From Pseudomonas fluorescens (GTDB lineage: Bacteria > Pseudomonadota > Gammaproteobacteria > Pseudomonadales > Pseudomonadaceae), in assembly GCF_018614655.1 (NCBI RefSeq), contig NZ_JAGGOG010000011.1, positions 186,001 to 250,000 on the forward strand: a DNA stretch of 64,000 nucleotides. The letters are read 5' to 3'. The notes below the pieces were generated by a model. It saw nothing but the letters and a program-made list of their open reading frames with translations. It was not told the DNA's origin and searched no databases. Numbering within the stretch: position 1 is the first letter of the stretch; each line of letters begins with the position of its first letter. Of the stretch, positions 8,286 through 16,613 are shown piece by piece. Made by a program: the position numbers and the translations under genes.

Positions 8286-9245
8286 TCAACCCATATTCGC
8301 CTGGAAACGCTTGCGGTACGCCGCCGGCAACAGGCCGACCCGCTGCTGGAACAGCCGGCGAAACGAGTTGCTGTCTTCATAGCCCACCGCGTAGGTGATG
8401 CTCTCCAACGTCATGCGGCTGGACTCCAACAACTGCTTGGCCCGCTCCAGACGCAGGGTTTGCAGGTAAGCAATCGGCGTGTAGCCAGTGGCATCCTTGA
8501 AGCGCCGCTTGAAATTGCGCACGCCAAAGCCGAAGCGCTGGGCCACGTCATCGATCACCAGCGGCTGGGGGAAATGCTGTTCCAGCCAATGCTGCACCCG
8601 CAGGATGTCACCGTCGCCGTGAGCCTTGGGCAGCGACCACATGGCGTAGACCGATTGCTCGCTGCGCACCTTGTCGATCAGCAGGTACTTACTGCAGGTT
8701 TGCGCCAGCTCCGGCGAGCCGAAGCGACGAATCAGATGCAGCAACAGGTCCATCGCCGCCGTCGCGCCGCCGCAGGTGATCACGCGGTTTTCTTCGCACA
8801 GCATCTGCGCCTCATCCAGCACCACTTCGGCATACCGGTGCCGAAAGTAATCGGCAAATGCCCAATGGGTGGTCGCCCGTACTCCATCCAACAGCCCGAC
8901 CTCCGCCAACATGAACGCCGCCGTACACATCGACGCCACCACCGCACCCTGGGCGTGTTGCTGGCGCAGCCATGGACCGTACGCGGGAAACGTCGGCATG
9001 GCCTGCTTGAGGGTGAACAAAAAACCCGGAATCAACACCAGATCGGTTCGCCCGACCTGCGCCATGGCACGGTCCACCTGCAGCCGCTGCCCTCCCCAGG
9101 CGTTCGCCTCCCGGCCATCCAGCGAAACCGCCACCACCTCAAACGGCGCGACCTCTGCAAACAGGTTGGCAGCATTGAGCATCTCCAATGCCGTGGTGGC
9201 ACCGGCAGCGGAACATTGATCGGCCAGGAGCAAGGTAATGTGCAT
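8286..9245 (-). CDS. GlxA-family AraC regulator (DJ-1/PfpI domain + HTH)
   Basis: 319 residues from ATG 9245 (AAGG upstream); the frame is open further 5' but that part does not look like protein of this family. Residues 1-175 are a DJ-1/PfpI-like class I glutamine-amidotransferase-type domain with the nucleophile-elbow cysteine in VASMCTAAFML. Residues 215-315 are the AraC double HTH (DVAQRFGFGVRNFKRRFKDA, YAVGYEDSNSFRRLFQQRVG). Relatives such as ArgR, CdhR and GbdR of P. aeruginosa sense amino acids or quaternary amines. It is divergent from the thioesterase gene with 106 bp between starts, and control of that gene is possible. Confidence 0.9.
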   Translation of the reverse strand: MHITLLLADQCSAAGATTALEMLNAANLFAEVAPFEVVAVSLDGREANAWGGQRLQVDRAMAQVGRTDLVLIPGFLFTLKQAMPTFPAYGPWLRQQHAQGAVVASMCTAAFMLAEVGLLDGVRATTHWAFADYFRHRYAEVVLDEAQMLCEENRVITCGGATAAMDLLLHLIRRFGSPELAQTCSKYLLIDKVRSEQSVYAMWSLPKAHGDGDILRVQHWLEQHFPQPLVIDDVAQRFGFGVRNFKRRFKDATGYTPIAYLQTLRLERAKQLLESSRMTLESITYAVGYEDSNSFRRLFQQRVGLLPAAYRKRFQANMG

Positions 9246-9351
9246 AAAGAAACCTTCTTGCGCTTTTCGCATGGAAAAAGTCATTTGCGCACCTACCTTA
9301 CCCGATCCACACTCACTACAGTGCAGCCACTTATCACTGCTGGGCACTTTT

Positions 9352-9900
9352 ATGAATCTGTGGTTTCGCTTGTTGTACATGCTGTTCCGCCGCCCCTGGC
9401 GCAAGCCCGTCGACGGTGCCGCAACCACCGTTATACGGATGCGGGTATGGCCGACCGACCTGGACCTGAACCGACACGTCACCAATGGCCGGTACTTCAC
9501 CCTGGCGGATGTCGGGCGCATGGACTTCGTTCTGCGTACCGGCGCATTCCGCGTCGCTCTGCGCCACAAAGCGGTGCCGATTGTAGGCGACACCTGGGGC
9601 AAGTTTCGGCGGGAACTGAAACTGTTCGAGGCCTTTGAAATTCACACGCGCATGCTGGGCTGGGACGAGAAATGGAGCCTGATGGAGCATCGGTTTATCA
9701 GTAACGGTCGTGTGGTGGGCGTGGTGGTGATGCGCGGGTTGTTTCGCTCGGCCAAGGGCACAATCCCACCCGCAGAATTTCTACGGGAGTTGGGGGTGAG
9801 CGAACTGTCGCCGCCGATGCCGCAGTGGCTGACGGACTGGGCCAACAGTTGTGATGGGATGAGTGGGCAGTTGCGGGAGGAGGAAGGTCGGGCCGGTTAG
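9352..9900 (+). CDS. Hotdog-fold acyl-CoA thioesterase (THEM6/YbgC-like)
   Basis: 182 residues from ATG 9352. A hotdog thioesterase pattern is present: WPTDLDLNRHVTNGRYFTLAD (here DLDLNRHVTNG) matches the D-x-N-x-H-x-NN helix start of 4-hydroxybenzoyl-CoA thioesterase relatives, and VGDTWGKFRRELKLFEAF is the central strand region. The N-terminal 20 residues (LWFRLLYMLFRRPW) are amphipathic/hydrophobic and may attach it to the membrane, as in THEM6-like proteins. Acyl substrate unknown. It is divergently paired with the GlxA-type regulator. Confidence 0.82.
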   Translation: MNLWFRLLYMLFRRPWRKPVDGAATTVIRMRVWPTDLDLNRHVTNGRYFTLADVGRMDFVLRTGAFRVALRHKAVPIVGDTWGKFRRELKLFEAFEIHTRMLGWDEKWSLMEHRFISNGRVVGVVVMRGLFRSAKGTIPPAEFLRELGVSELSPPMPQWLTDWANSCDGMSGQLREEEGRAG

Positions 9901-10328
9901 TACCGGCAGCTCGACGCATGAGCTTACTGTAGGAGTGAGCTTGCTCGTGAGGGTCGTTAACGGTAATACGTGTTTACTGGATAACCGCGTTGCACAAGTA
10001 AAGGCCAGGCCAACACTGAGCCCTTATAAAAAAGTTAGTCTAAGTATCTGTCAACATCGAACGATCTCTCTTAGGTATTCAATGTAAGTATTAGTACGTA
10101 CCCGGATAGATGGACACCGGATCTACTTAATTTTTACAATGCTTCATCTCACACAAAACCTCAAAATCCTTATACTGGAATTTCAATCTCCGTCAACCGG
10201 TAACACATGCCCGAGTAGCGGCGGGCGTATTTAAAAAATGAATGGGGCCGGATTGATAATTTTATGTTATAGATATAGCCACATTAGTGTTGGATTGAAT
10301 CTACGTTTGCAAGGAGCAACAGATAGTT
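9901..10328. other. Gene-free junction entering an AT-rich island
   Basis: No credible gene. 9929-9951 is a single REP half (GTAGGAGTGAGCTTGCTCGTGA). From about 9960 the composition turns markedly AT-rich up to the oxygenase start, with promoter-like hexamers (TTGATA at 10253 and TATAGA at 10268, not ideally spaced). AAGGAG at 10309-10314 is the likely ribosome-binding site of the next gene. Confidence 0.6.
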
Positions 10329-11414
10329 ATGTCAAAGCAGGATGCTATTTTTGACAAATCAACAAATTTCACTAACGAAGAACTTCTTTGGCGACCAACA
10401 GAAGAATTAGCCAAGCGTTATCGTAAAGAGATACCGCAAATCCACATATCTTTTGAAGAACAGAGAACATTTCAAGCCGGCCTGGCATCGCTAGCGGTAA
10501 CTGACAGTTCCTCAGGCATTCGTCTTATGCCTGCTTTAGGGCAGTTTCTAGAGAACTCCCTGAGCGCCCAAAAAGTCCATCGGCTACGCGCTTTTCCAGA
10601 GTCGAACGAGGTGGCGATAATAATCAGGGGGCTACCGCTGGATATACAGTTACCTTCCACGCCATACAACATGGATCCAGATATTGACAGCATACCGGTT
10701 TTGGCTGGAGTTATCCTGTCTGTATTACAAGCCTTGCAAGTTCAACCAGTGGCGTATGAGGGTGAAAGCGAAGGAACAGTATTTCGCCACGTCGCGCCAA
10801 AACATAAAGCCAAGACTGAAAAAAGTTCATATGGCTCACATCTAGAGTTGGGTATGCATGTCGATAATCCTCATCTGCCTTTAGCCTGCGAACCCGTTTC
10901 GCAGTTATCAACTTGTCCTGAGTACCTGTCTTTAACCGGACTCCGCTGCGATCTCAGCGTGCCAACGCGTATCGTCGACATTGGAGATGTGCTGGCCATG
11001 TTGTCAACTTCGGTTGAAGAGGAATTGTCACGACCGCACTTTACTATCCGCAGACCCGCCTCCTTCGGGAAACAGGGTGATGTGTTAGAAAACGTCCCGT
11101 TATTGTATAGAGGCCCAACCGGTGATCTTCATTGTCGCTACAACAGGGCCAGTGTTATAGCGACCTGCCCCCGTGCGAAGCGGGCTATGGAACTGTTCGA
11201 TGCTGCCGCCAATCATCCAGATGTTACACACCATATTCTGTTGCAGCCTGGGGATATGCTTATCTTCAAGAATCAAAAAGTCCTGCACGCCAGGGATGGT
11301 TTTACTCCTCGCTATGATGGCCAGGATCGCTGGATGATACGTGCTTTTGGGGTTAGCGACCTGGCACGCGTGATACCGATGGATGCTCACCGCCATTTCA
11401 TCGTTAGAGCCTGA
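10329..11414 (+). CDS. Fe(II)/2-oxoglutarate oxygenase, clavaminate-synthase/VioC/AsnO-like
   Basis: 361 residues. The iron-binding facial triad is visible as H177-x-D179 (LGMHVDNPH) and distal H320 (NQKVLHARDGF), with R334/R338 in GQDRWMIRAF as the 2-oxoglutarate-binding arginine. The segment PEYLSLTGLRC after the first ligands and PRYDGQDRW near the end are characteristic of the clavaminate-synthase-like group that hydroxylates free or carrier-bound amino acids (AsnO, VioC), where HxE is more usual than HxD. Codon use is AT-richer than in all neighbours outside the cassette, a sign of transfer. It is followed after 4 bp by a membrane exporter and then a YbaK-type editing protein. Inference: it hydroxylates an amino acid to a non-standard product. 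Confidence 0.85.
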   Translation: MSKQDAIFDKSTNFTNEELLWRPTEELAKRYRKEIPQIHISFEEQRTFQAGLASLAVTDSSSGIRLMPALGQFLENSLSAQKVHRLRAFPESNEVAIIIRGLPLDIQLPSTPYNMDPDIDSIPVLAGVILSVLQALQVQPVAYEGESEGTVFRHVAPKHKAKTEKSSYGSHLELGMHVDNPHLPLACEPVSQLSTCPEYLSLTGLRCDLSVPTRIVDIGDVLAMLSTSVEEELSRPHFTIRRPASFGKQGDVLENVPLLYRGPTGDLHCRYNRASVIATCPRAKRAMELFDAAANHPDVTHHILLQPGDMLIFKNQKVLHARDGFTPRYDGQDRWMIRAFGVSDLARVIPMDAHRHFIVRA

Positions 11415-11418
11415 TTCC

Positions 11419-12183
11419 ATGGTCGATATAGTTATTCTTTGCGTATTCGGCTTCGCTGCTGGCTTGATCGATGCTGCTGTGGGGGGCGGCGGGTTGATCC
11501 AGATTCCCGCATTGTTCAACGTTCTGCCTACAGCACAACCGGCAGCACTGTTGGGCACCAACAAAGTAGCGGCAGCTTGCGGCACCGCCTTCGCGGCCAA
11601 GTCTTTCGTGCGTAAGGTGGTCATCGATTGGAGGCTGGTGATTCCTGCCGCCTGCGCAGCCTTTATCATGGCTTTCTTTGGTGCGGCAACGGTGTCGTTC
11701 GTACCCCAGTCAGTAGTGCGCCCAACGGTATTGGTATTGATCGTGCTGATGGCGATCTACACGTTCTTTAAAAAGGACTTCGGTACTTTGCACAAGCCCA
11801 TGCACGTTGGCACCAAGGAGAAAGTGCTGGCGATTGTCATCGGTGGTGCCATTGGCTTTTACGACGGACTGTTTGGCCCAGGCACTGGTAGTTTTCTGAT
11901 CTTTTTGTTCATCCGCTTTTTTGCCTTCGATTTCCTTCATGCTTCAGCCTCGGCCAAGCTGGTCAACATCGGAACTAACGTAGCAGCGTTGATATTCTTC
12001 ATTCCTACAGGCAATGTTCTCTACTTGATTGCTATTCCGATGGCGGTATTTAACATATTAGGCGCACTGACAGGTACCTGGCTGGCTATTCATAAAGGTG
12101 TCCCGTTTGTTCGGACTCTGTTCCTGATCTTGCTGGCAATACTGATCAGCAAACTTTCCTACGACTTGTTCATTCCTAACTGA
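11419..12183 (+). CDS. TSUP-family membrane transporter (TauE/SafE, YfcA-like)
   Basis: 254 residues from ATG 11419, 4 bp after the oxygenase stop; an upstream in-frame start inside the oxygenase is less likely. The two-fold TSUP pattern is visible: GLIDAAVGGGGLIQIPAL near the N-terminus and GFYDGLFGPGTGSFLIFLF in the second half, with about eight hydrophobic segments. Family members move small sulfur-containing or organic anions (sulfite, sulfoacetate, taurine-related) and some act as exporters. Lying between a putative amino-acid oxygenase and a tRNA-editing protein, it may export or import the modified compound. Composition is intermediate between the AT-rich oxygenase and the host genome. 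Confidence 0.88.
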   Translation: MVDIVILCVFGFAAGLIDAAVGGGGLIQIPALFNVLPTAQPAALLGTNKVAAACGTAFAAKSFVRKVVIDWRLVIPAACAAFIMAFFGAATVSFVPQSVVRPTVLVLIVLMAIYTFFKKDFGTLHKPMHVGTKEKVLAIVIGGAIGFYDGLFGPGTGSFLIFLFIRFFAFDFLHASASAKLVNIGTNVAALIFFIPTGNVLYLIAIPMAVFNILGALTGTWLAIHKGVPFVRTLFLILLAILISKLSYDLFIPN

Positions 12184-12193
12184 GGAAATCTAT

Positions 12194-12673
12194 ATGTATC
12201 CCATGTTTGACCGCCTAGTGGAGCTACTGGATGCCTCCTCAGCGTCCTACCAAGTGTTAATGCACAGCGCTGAGGGGCAGTCAGGACAGGTTGCTGAAAT
12301 CCGAGGTACTACGCCTGGTCAAGGGGCCAAAGCTATGCTCTGCTCACTCAAGGGGCAGGCTGAAATGTACGCTCTGGTGATACTTCCGGGTAACTATAAG
12401 CTCGACATGAAGAAAGTCGGAGCGGCTCTGGGAGGAAAAAAAGCGGTACTGGTAAACCCGGAAAGCGCCATGGAGCTTACCGGGTGCCAGATCGGTGCCA
12501 TCCCTCCCTTCGTCTTCGATGAGCGAATTCAATTGATCGTTGATCCGACGCTGACCTCACGCAACGAAAAGATCGCCTTCAATGCTGGTCGATTGGATGC
12601 GTCCATAGTTTTGAATACACAGGACTATCTGGCGATTACCAAACCGCAGTTGCTGGATGTTATCCAGACTTAA
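12194..12673 (+). CDS. YbaK/EbsC-type aminoacyl-tRNA trans-editing protein
   Basis: 159 residues. The stop of the transporter overlaps the GAGGAAA ribosome-binding site, so translation is coupled. YbaK/ProX fold: K46 in QGAKAML is the expected catalytic lysine, PGNYKLDMKKVGAALGGKK is the conserved central part, and GAIPPF (101-106) is the GxxPP loop; AFNAGRLDASI follows. Free-standing members hydrolyse wrong amino acids from tRNA (Cys-, Ala- or other small residues on tRNA-Pro and relatives). It is not one of the obvious housekeeping YbaK genes by context. Its place at the end of an oxygenase-exporter unit suggests protection against a mischarged product of that unit. Confidence 0.85.
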   Translation: MYPMFDRLVELLDASSASYQVLMHSAEGQSGQVAEIRGTTPGQGAKAMLCSLKGQAEMYALVILPGNYKLDMKKVGAALGGKKAVLVNPESAMELTGCQIGAIPPFVFDERIQLIVDPTLTSRNEKIAFNAGRLDASIVLNTQDYLAITKPQLLDVIQT

Positions 12674-12887
12674 GGACGGCCAGTGAAGCGGGTCAGCGAA
12701 TGGCTCGGTGTGGCGCGCTCGCAATTAACGGTTCGAATCAAGCAATCGGTATCGCCCAAAGTGCGGCGCCGTCGGAGCGGCTTCCTTGCCCGGCAGGTTG
12801 CGCAACTCGTCCATGCGTCAATGACATCATTTCGACACTAGTGAATTGATATTCCAGGCGCATCTGTGCATTTGGCCCCCCCATGCC
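12674..12887. other. Intergenic stretch at the right end of the island
   Basis: 214 bp between convergent genes without a recognisable gene or terminator. Composition rises back to host level. Confidence 0.5.
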
Positions 12888-14072
12888 CTATTGCCGAGCG
12901 CCTCCCTGGCCAAACCGATAGATCGCCAAGCAGTAGATACCCAACGCCAACGCCGCCAGAAACCCGCCCGCCGCACCAATGTAAGCAAAGCCAAACTGCC
13001 CGCCCACCCAACTGCCCAGCAACGCCCCGCCGCCAATGCCGATGTTGTAGATACCGGAAAACATCGCCATGGCCACATCCGTGGCATCAGGTGCCAACAC
13101 CAACACTTTGGATTGCAACGCCAGGCCGAAAGCCATGATCGCCATGCCCCAGAACACGCTCAGCGTCACCAGGTAAGACACCTCGCCGCTCAACGGCAGC
13201 AACAAGGCCAGGCACAGAGTGAGCACGGTGACGGCGGTAATCAGGAAGCGATAAGGATTAAAACGGTGCAACAGGCTGAACAGCAGCGAACCGATGATGC
13301 CCGCCCCGCCGAACACCAGCAGCACCAGGGTTACCGTGTTGCCGCTCATGCCGGCGACGCCTTCGACGAAGGGTTCGATGTAGCTGTAGGCGGTGAATTG
13401 AGCAGTGACTACCATCGCAGTCAACACATAAAGCGCCACCAGTGCCGGGCGCTTGAACAACAGGGGCAGGCTTCTCAGGGAGCCGGAGTTCTGGCTTGGC
13501 AGCAACGGCAAGGTCCGCGCCAGCCAGAACACCAGGGCTGCGGCGAAACAGGCGATGACGACAAAAGTGGTGCGCCAGCCCATGGCTTCGCCCAGCAAGC
13601 GACCGAGCGGGATACCCAAGACCATCGCCAACGAGGTACCGGTGGCCAACAAACCAAGGGCCTGGACCTGCTTGCCTTCCGGGGCCAGGCGTACAGCCAG
13701 GGAGGCGGTGATAGACCAGAACAACGCATGGGACAGCGCAATACCGATACGACTGACCATCAGGATGCCAAAGCCGGTGGCCACGCTGGAAAGGATATGG
13801 CTGACGATGAACAGGCCGAACAGCACGATCAATAGCTTGCGCCGCTCGACGTTGCGGGTCATCAGCATCACGGGCAGCGAGGTCAGGGAGACAACCCAGG
13901 CATAGATGGTGAGCATCAGTCCGACCTTGGCCGTGGGCAGGTCGAAGCTGGTGCCGATAGCGCTGAGCAGGCCGACCGGGACGAATTCAGTGGTGTTGAA
14001 GACAAAGGCGGCCAGCGCCAGCGCGATGACGGGCTGCCAGTTGGCCTGGGGTGTAGCCGCTGAGATGGTCAT
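12888..14072 (-). CDS. sotB: SotB-type sugar/drug efflux MFS transporter
   Basis: 394 residues, close in length to E. coli SotB (396) and strikingly similar along its length: [61 protein letters not shown] and [20 protein letters not shown]. Twelve hydrophobic segments of the DHA1 type. In E. coli it exports arabinose and IPTG-like sugars. It sits at the right border of the island and is convergent with the editing gene. It appears to be a single-gene unit, with no terminator seen at its 3' end. Confidence 0.92.
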   Translation of the reverse strand: MTISAATPQANWQPVIALALAAFVFNTTEFVPVGLLSAIGTSFDLPTAKVGLMLTIYAWVVSLTSLPVMLMTRNVERRKLLIVLFGLFIVSHILSSVATGFGILMVSRIGIALSHALFWSITASLAVRLAPEGKQVQALGLLATGTSLAMVLGIPLGRLLGEAMGWRTTFVVIACFAAALVFWLARTLPLLPSQNSGSLRSLPLLFKRPALVALYVLTAMVVTAQFTAYSYIEPFVEGVAGMSGNTVTLVLLVFGGAGIIGSLLFSLLHRFNPYRFLITAVTVLTLCLALLLPLSGEVSYLVTLSVFWGMAIMAFGLALQSKVLVLAPDATDVAMAMFSGIYNIGIGGGALLGSWVGGQFGFAYIGAAGGFLAALALGIYCLAIYRFGQGGARQ

Positions 14073-14171
14073 TTAAAGCTCTATGGATGAACAGACAGGC
14101 CAATGGACCGACCGCCCCGACGTGGGGACATCGTGAAAGACAGCAGGGAGAGCTGAATGTTACCGCAACAA

Positions 14172-14194
14172 AAATAGAGGCCGAAGCCTCTATT
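14172..14194 (-). terminator. Rho-independent terminator of the fimbrial-like gene
   Basis: On the minus strand AATAGAGGC pairs with GCCTCTATT around TTCG, followed by TTTTTG. It lies 49 bp after the minus-strand stop at 14243, between that gene and sotB. Confidence 0.9.
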
Positions 14195-14242
14195 GCAGTG
14201 CCAACGATAAATGTCGGGCGCAAGGATGGGTAGCGAAACCTG

Positions 14243-14620
14243 TCAGGGCGAAGTGAGGGTAATCAGATAAGTTCCGGAATGGACCGGCTTGCCGGCATTG
14301 TCCACCAGCATGTATTGCTGGTCGTAATAGCGCCCGCCCACACCGCTGTCGGCCACCAGCCTGACGTTGACCGCCGAATGGTCGAGCGCCGTCACGCTAC
14401 TGACTGGCTGAATGCTGCGTACATTGATCTGGCTGCCGCGGCTGGCAGGTGAACAACCCTTGAGTTCCATGACCGTCCCGGAAACACCACTGGCACATCC
14501 CGGCTCCACAATACTGCCGTGAAACTGAATCACCCCCTGTCCCACTTGTGACGCCGCACCACAGCTCCCCACCATGATGAAAAACAGCCCCGTAACCACT
14601 GACAAACGTTTGAGGTTCAT
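14243..14620 (-). CDS. Orphan fimbrial-subunit-like secreted protein
   Basis: 125 residues with signal peptide (about 1-22) and AAGGAG at a good distance from ATG 14620. After cleavage, GVIQFHGSIVEPGC matches the N-terminal donor-strand region of type 1 pilin-like subunits (GxIxFxGxIVxxxC), with the second cysteine in ELKGCSP. It is shorter than FimA (about 160-180 residues), and no usher or chaperone gene is nearby. It is flanked by its own terminator. It could be a minor or degenerate subunit, or a periplasmic protein of the same fold. Confidence 0.65.
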   Translation of the reverse strand: MNLKRLSVVTGLFFIMVGSCGAASQVGQGVIQFHGSIVEPGCASGVSGTVMELKGCSPASRGSQINVRSIQPVSSVTALDHSAVNVRLVADSGVGGRYYDQQYMLVDNAGKPVHSGTYLITLTSP

Positions 14621-14737
14621 ACCGACGCTCCTTACTTGGGAAGTTAAGGATTACGTCGTCAGTCTGGTCGCCAGCTTTAGTCTTTACGCTGCCCGACCCC
14701 ACTTATTTTTTCAGATTGCCAACCAGATCTCAGCAAA

Positions 14738-15736
14738 TCAGGGATCCACCTGCCCCATCAACTCAGGAATCGACTCCGGCCGCTGGGCATAGCGCTGCGC
14801 CAACGCCGCACACACCATCAACTGAATCTGGTGAAACAGCATCAACGGCAGGATCAACACGCCCATGGTCGCCCCCGCAAACAACACCTGCGCCATGGGC
14901 ACCCCGGTGGCCAGGCTTTTCTTCGAGCAACAAAACAGGATGGTGATGCGGTCTTCCTGACTAAAACCAAAGGCCTTGCCCAATACCGTCGACGCCACCA
15001 GTACCAATGCCAGCAGTACGCAGCACGCCACCACCAACCCGCCCAGTTCCCACAGCGGAATCTGGTGCCAGATACCCTCGTTCACCGCTTCACTGAACGC
15101 GCCGTAGACCACCAATAGAATCGAGCCCTGGTCGACGAACTTCAGCCAGGTCTTGTTACGGCCAACCCACTCGCCAATCCAGCGCCGAGCAATTTGACCG
15201 GCAATAAACGGCAGCAGCAATTGCATGCTGATTTTCAGGATCGCATCAACGGTGGAACCGCCGTCGCCATGGACATTGAGCAGCAAGGTCACCAGCAACG
15301 GCGTCAGGAAGATCCCGAACAGGCTCGACGCCGCCGCGCTGCAAATCGCCGCCGGGATGTTGCCCCGGGCCAGGGAGGTAAAGGCAATCGCCGATTGCAC
15401 CGTGGCCGGCAGCGCACACAGGTAAAGCATGCCCATGTACAGGTCTTTGCCAATCAGCGGCGACAGCAGCGGCTTAAGCGCCAGGCCCAACAGCGGAAAC
15501 AGCACGAAGGTCAGGCTGAACACCAGCAGGTGCAGACGCCAATGACCGGCGCCGGCGACGATGGCCTGGCGTGACAACTTGGCGCCATGCAGGAAAAACA
15601 GCAGCGCAATGGCCAGATTGGTCAGCCAGCCAAAGGCCACGGACGCCTGACCGCTGACGGGCAGCAACGAGGCGAAAATCACCGTGCCAATCAGGGTCAG
15701 GGTGAAGTTGTCAGGCAAAAAGCGCGGGCGGGTCAT
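14738..15736 (-). CDS. Bile acid:sodium symporter family transporter (YfeH-like)
   Basis: 332 residues from ATG 15736, which has GGAAG upstream; the ATG at 15769 is an alternative. Ten hydrophobic segments in the SBF-like arrangement, with the glycine/serine-rich half motif LCALPATVQSAIAFTSLARGN and a second in CCSKKSLATGVPMAQ. Of the SBF group the YfeH/P7-like branch fits best; the substrate is unknown and bile acids are unlikely. It is divergent from an AraC regulator with an inverted repeat between them. Confidence 0.88.
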   Translation of the reverse strand: MTRPRFLPDNFTLTLIGTVIFASLLPVSGQASVAFGWLTNLAIALLFFLHGAKLSRQAIVAGAGHWRLHLLVFSLTFVLFPLLGLALKPLLSPLIGKDLYMGMLYLCALPATVQSAIAFTSLARGNIPAAICSAAASSLFGIFLTPLLVTLLLNVHGDGGSTVDAILKISMQLLLPFIAGQIARRWIGEWVGRNKTWLKFVDQGSILLVVYGAFSEAVNEGIWHQIPLWELGGLVVACCVLLALVLVASTVLGKAFGFSQEDRITILFCCSKKSLATGVPMAQVLFAGATMGVLILPLMLFHQIQLMVCAALAQRYAQRPESIPELMGQVDP

Positions 15737-15784
15737 AAGCAGGATCTTCCAGGGGGTTGCCAAGAGCATCGTGGCGACTCTAAC

Positions 15785-15799
15785 GTAACGGCTTGTTAC
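15785..15799. promoter_or_regulatory. Inverted repeat in the divergent symporter/AraC promoter region
   Basis: GTAAC-GGCTT-GTTAC, a perfect 5-bp dyad in the 87-bp gap between the two divergent starts. It is a possible operator; small enough to be chance. Confidence 0.3.
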
Positions 15800-15823
15800 C
15801 GACTAACGCCAATGAGCCACTAA

Positions 15824-16612
15824 ATGCCGCCTAAAGGACATGAGAAAGCCGTCCGCCGCAGTATTCCCGGGCTGTCCAGCCTGCCGCGCCCGGTGTATGG
15901 GCGTACTGAATCATTGCCCAACCGTGCCCTGACCCGCCGCCACAGTCATCCGTGGGTGCAGTTGTCTTACGCCATTTCCGGGGTGTTGGAGATCCAGACC
16001 AGTGTCGGACGTTTCGTCGCGCCGCCGCAACGGGCGGTGTGGATTCCCGCCGGGATGCCGCACCGGGTGTTCAGTTCGCCCCATACCGAGATGCGCAGCT
16101 TGTATCTGGATTGCAGCGTCACCGCCTGGGCTGCCGAGCGCTGCCAGGTATTGGAGGTGAGCAGTTTATTGCGCGAGTTGATTCGCAGCTTCAGCGAGTT
16201 GCCGGCGGAGTACGTCGAGGACGGCCCGCAGGGTCGGCTGGCCCAGGTGGTGCTGGATCAACTGGCCGCCGCGCCGAAGGTCGACTTGATGTTGCCGCTG
16301 CCCCACGACAGTCGTCTGCGGCAAATTTACCGCAGCCTGGACCAGCACCCGGAGCAGCAGACCACCTTGAGCCAGTGGAGCCAGGAGCTGGAAGTCAGCG
16401 AGAAAACCCTGAGCCGTCTGTTCCTCAGTGATACCGGGTTGACGTTCAGGGCGTGGCGTCAGCGGCTGCGGTTATTAAGTGCCCTGCCCGCGCTGGAACA
16501 AGGTGACCGGGTAACTGATGTGGCATTGGCCTGTGGCTACGAATCGACTTCTGCATTTATCGCTGCATTCCGGCAACAGTTCGACGCCACGCCGGGGGAA
16601 TTTTTTCGCTAG
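15824..16612 (+). CDS. AraC-family regulator with N-terminal cupin (NimR-like)
   Basis: 262 residues. N-terminal cupin domain (RRHSHPWVQLSYAISGVLEI, PQRAVWIPAGMPHRVF) and C-terminal double HTH (WSQELEVSEKTLSRLFLSDT, DVALACGYESTSAFIAAFRQ). This architecture is that of NimR-like regulators, which typically control an adjacent divergent transporter; here that is the SBF-family symporter. The start lacks a clear ribosome-binding site, but no better in-frame start exists. Confidence 0.9.
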   Translation: MPPKGHEKAVRRSIPGLSSLPRPVYGRTESLPNRALTRRHSHPWVQLSYAISGVLEIQTSVGRFVAPPQRAVWIPAGMPHRVFSSPHTEMRSLYLDCSVTAWAAERCQVLEVSSLLRELIRSFSELPAEYVEDGPQGRLAQVVLDQLAAAPKVDLMLPLPHDSRLRQIYRSLDQHPEQQTTLSQWSQELEVSEKTLSRLFLSDTGLTFRAWRQRLRLLSALPALEQGDRVTDVALACGYESTSAFIAAFRQQFDATPGEFFR

Positions 16613-16613
16613 T

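Noticed and set aside
12728..12745. GGTTCGAATC word resembling a tRNA T-loop at the right end of the island
   Set aside because: The flanks cannot form a T-stem or acceptor stem, and there is no second copy on the left side, so it is not a tRNA fragment or an attachment site.
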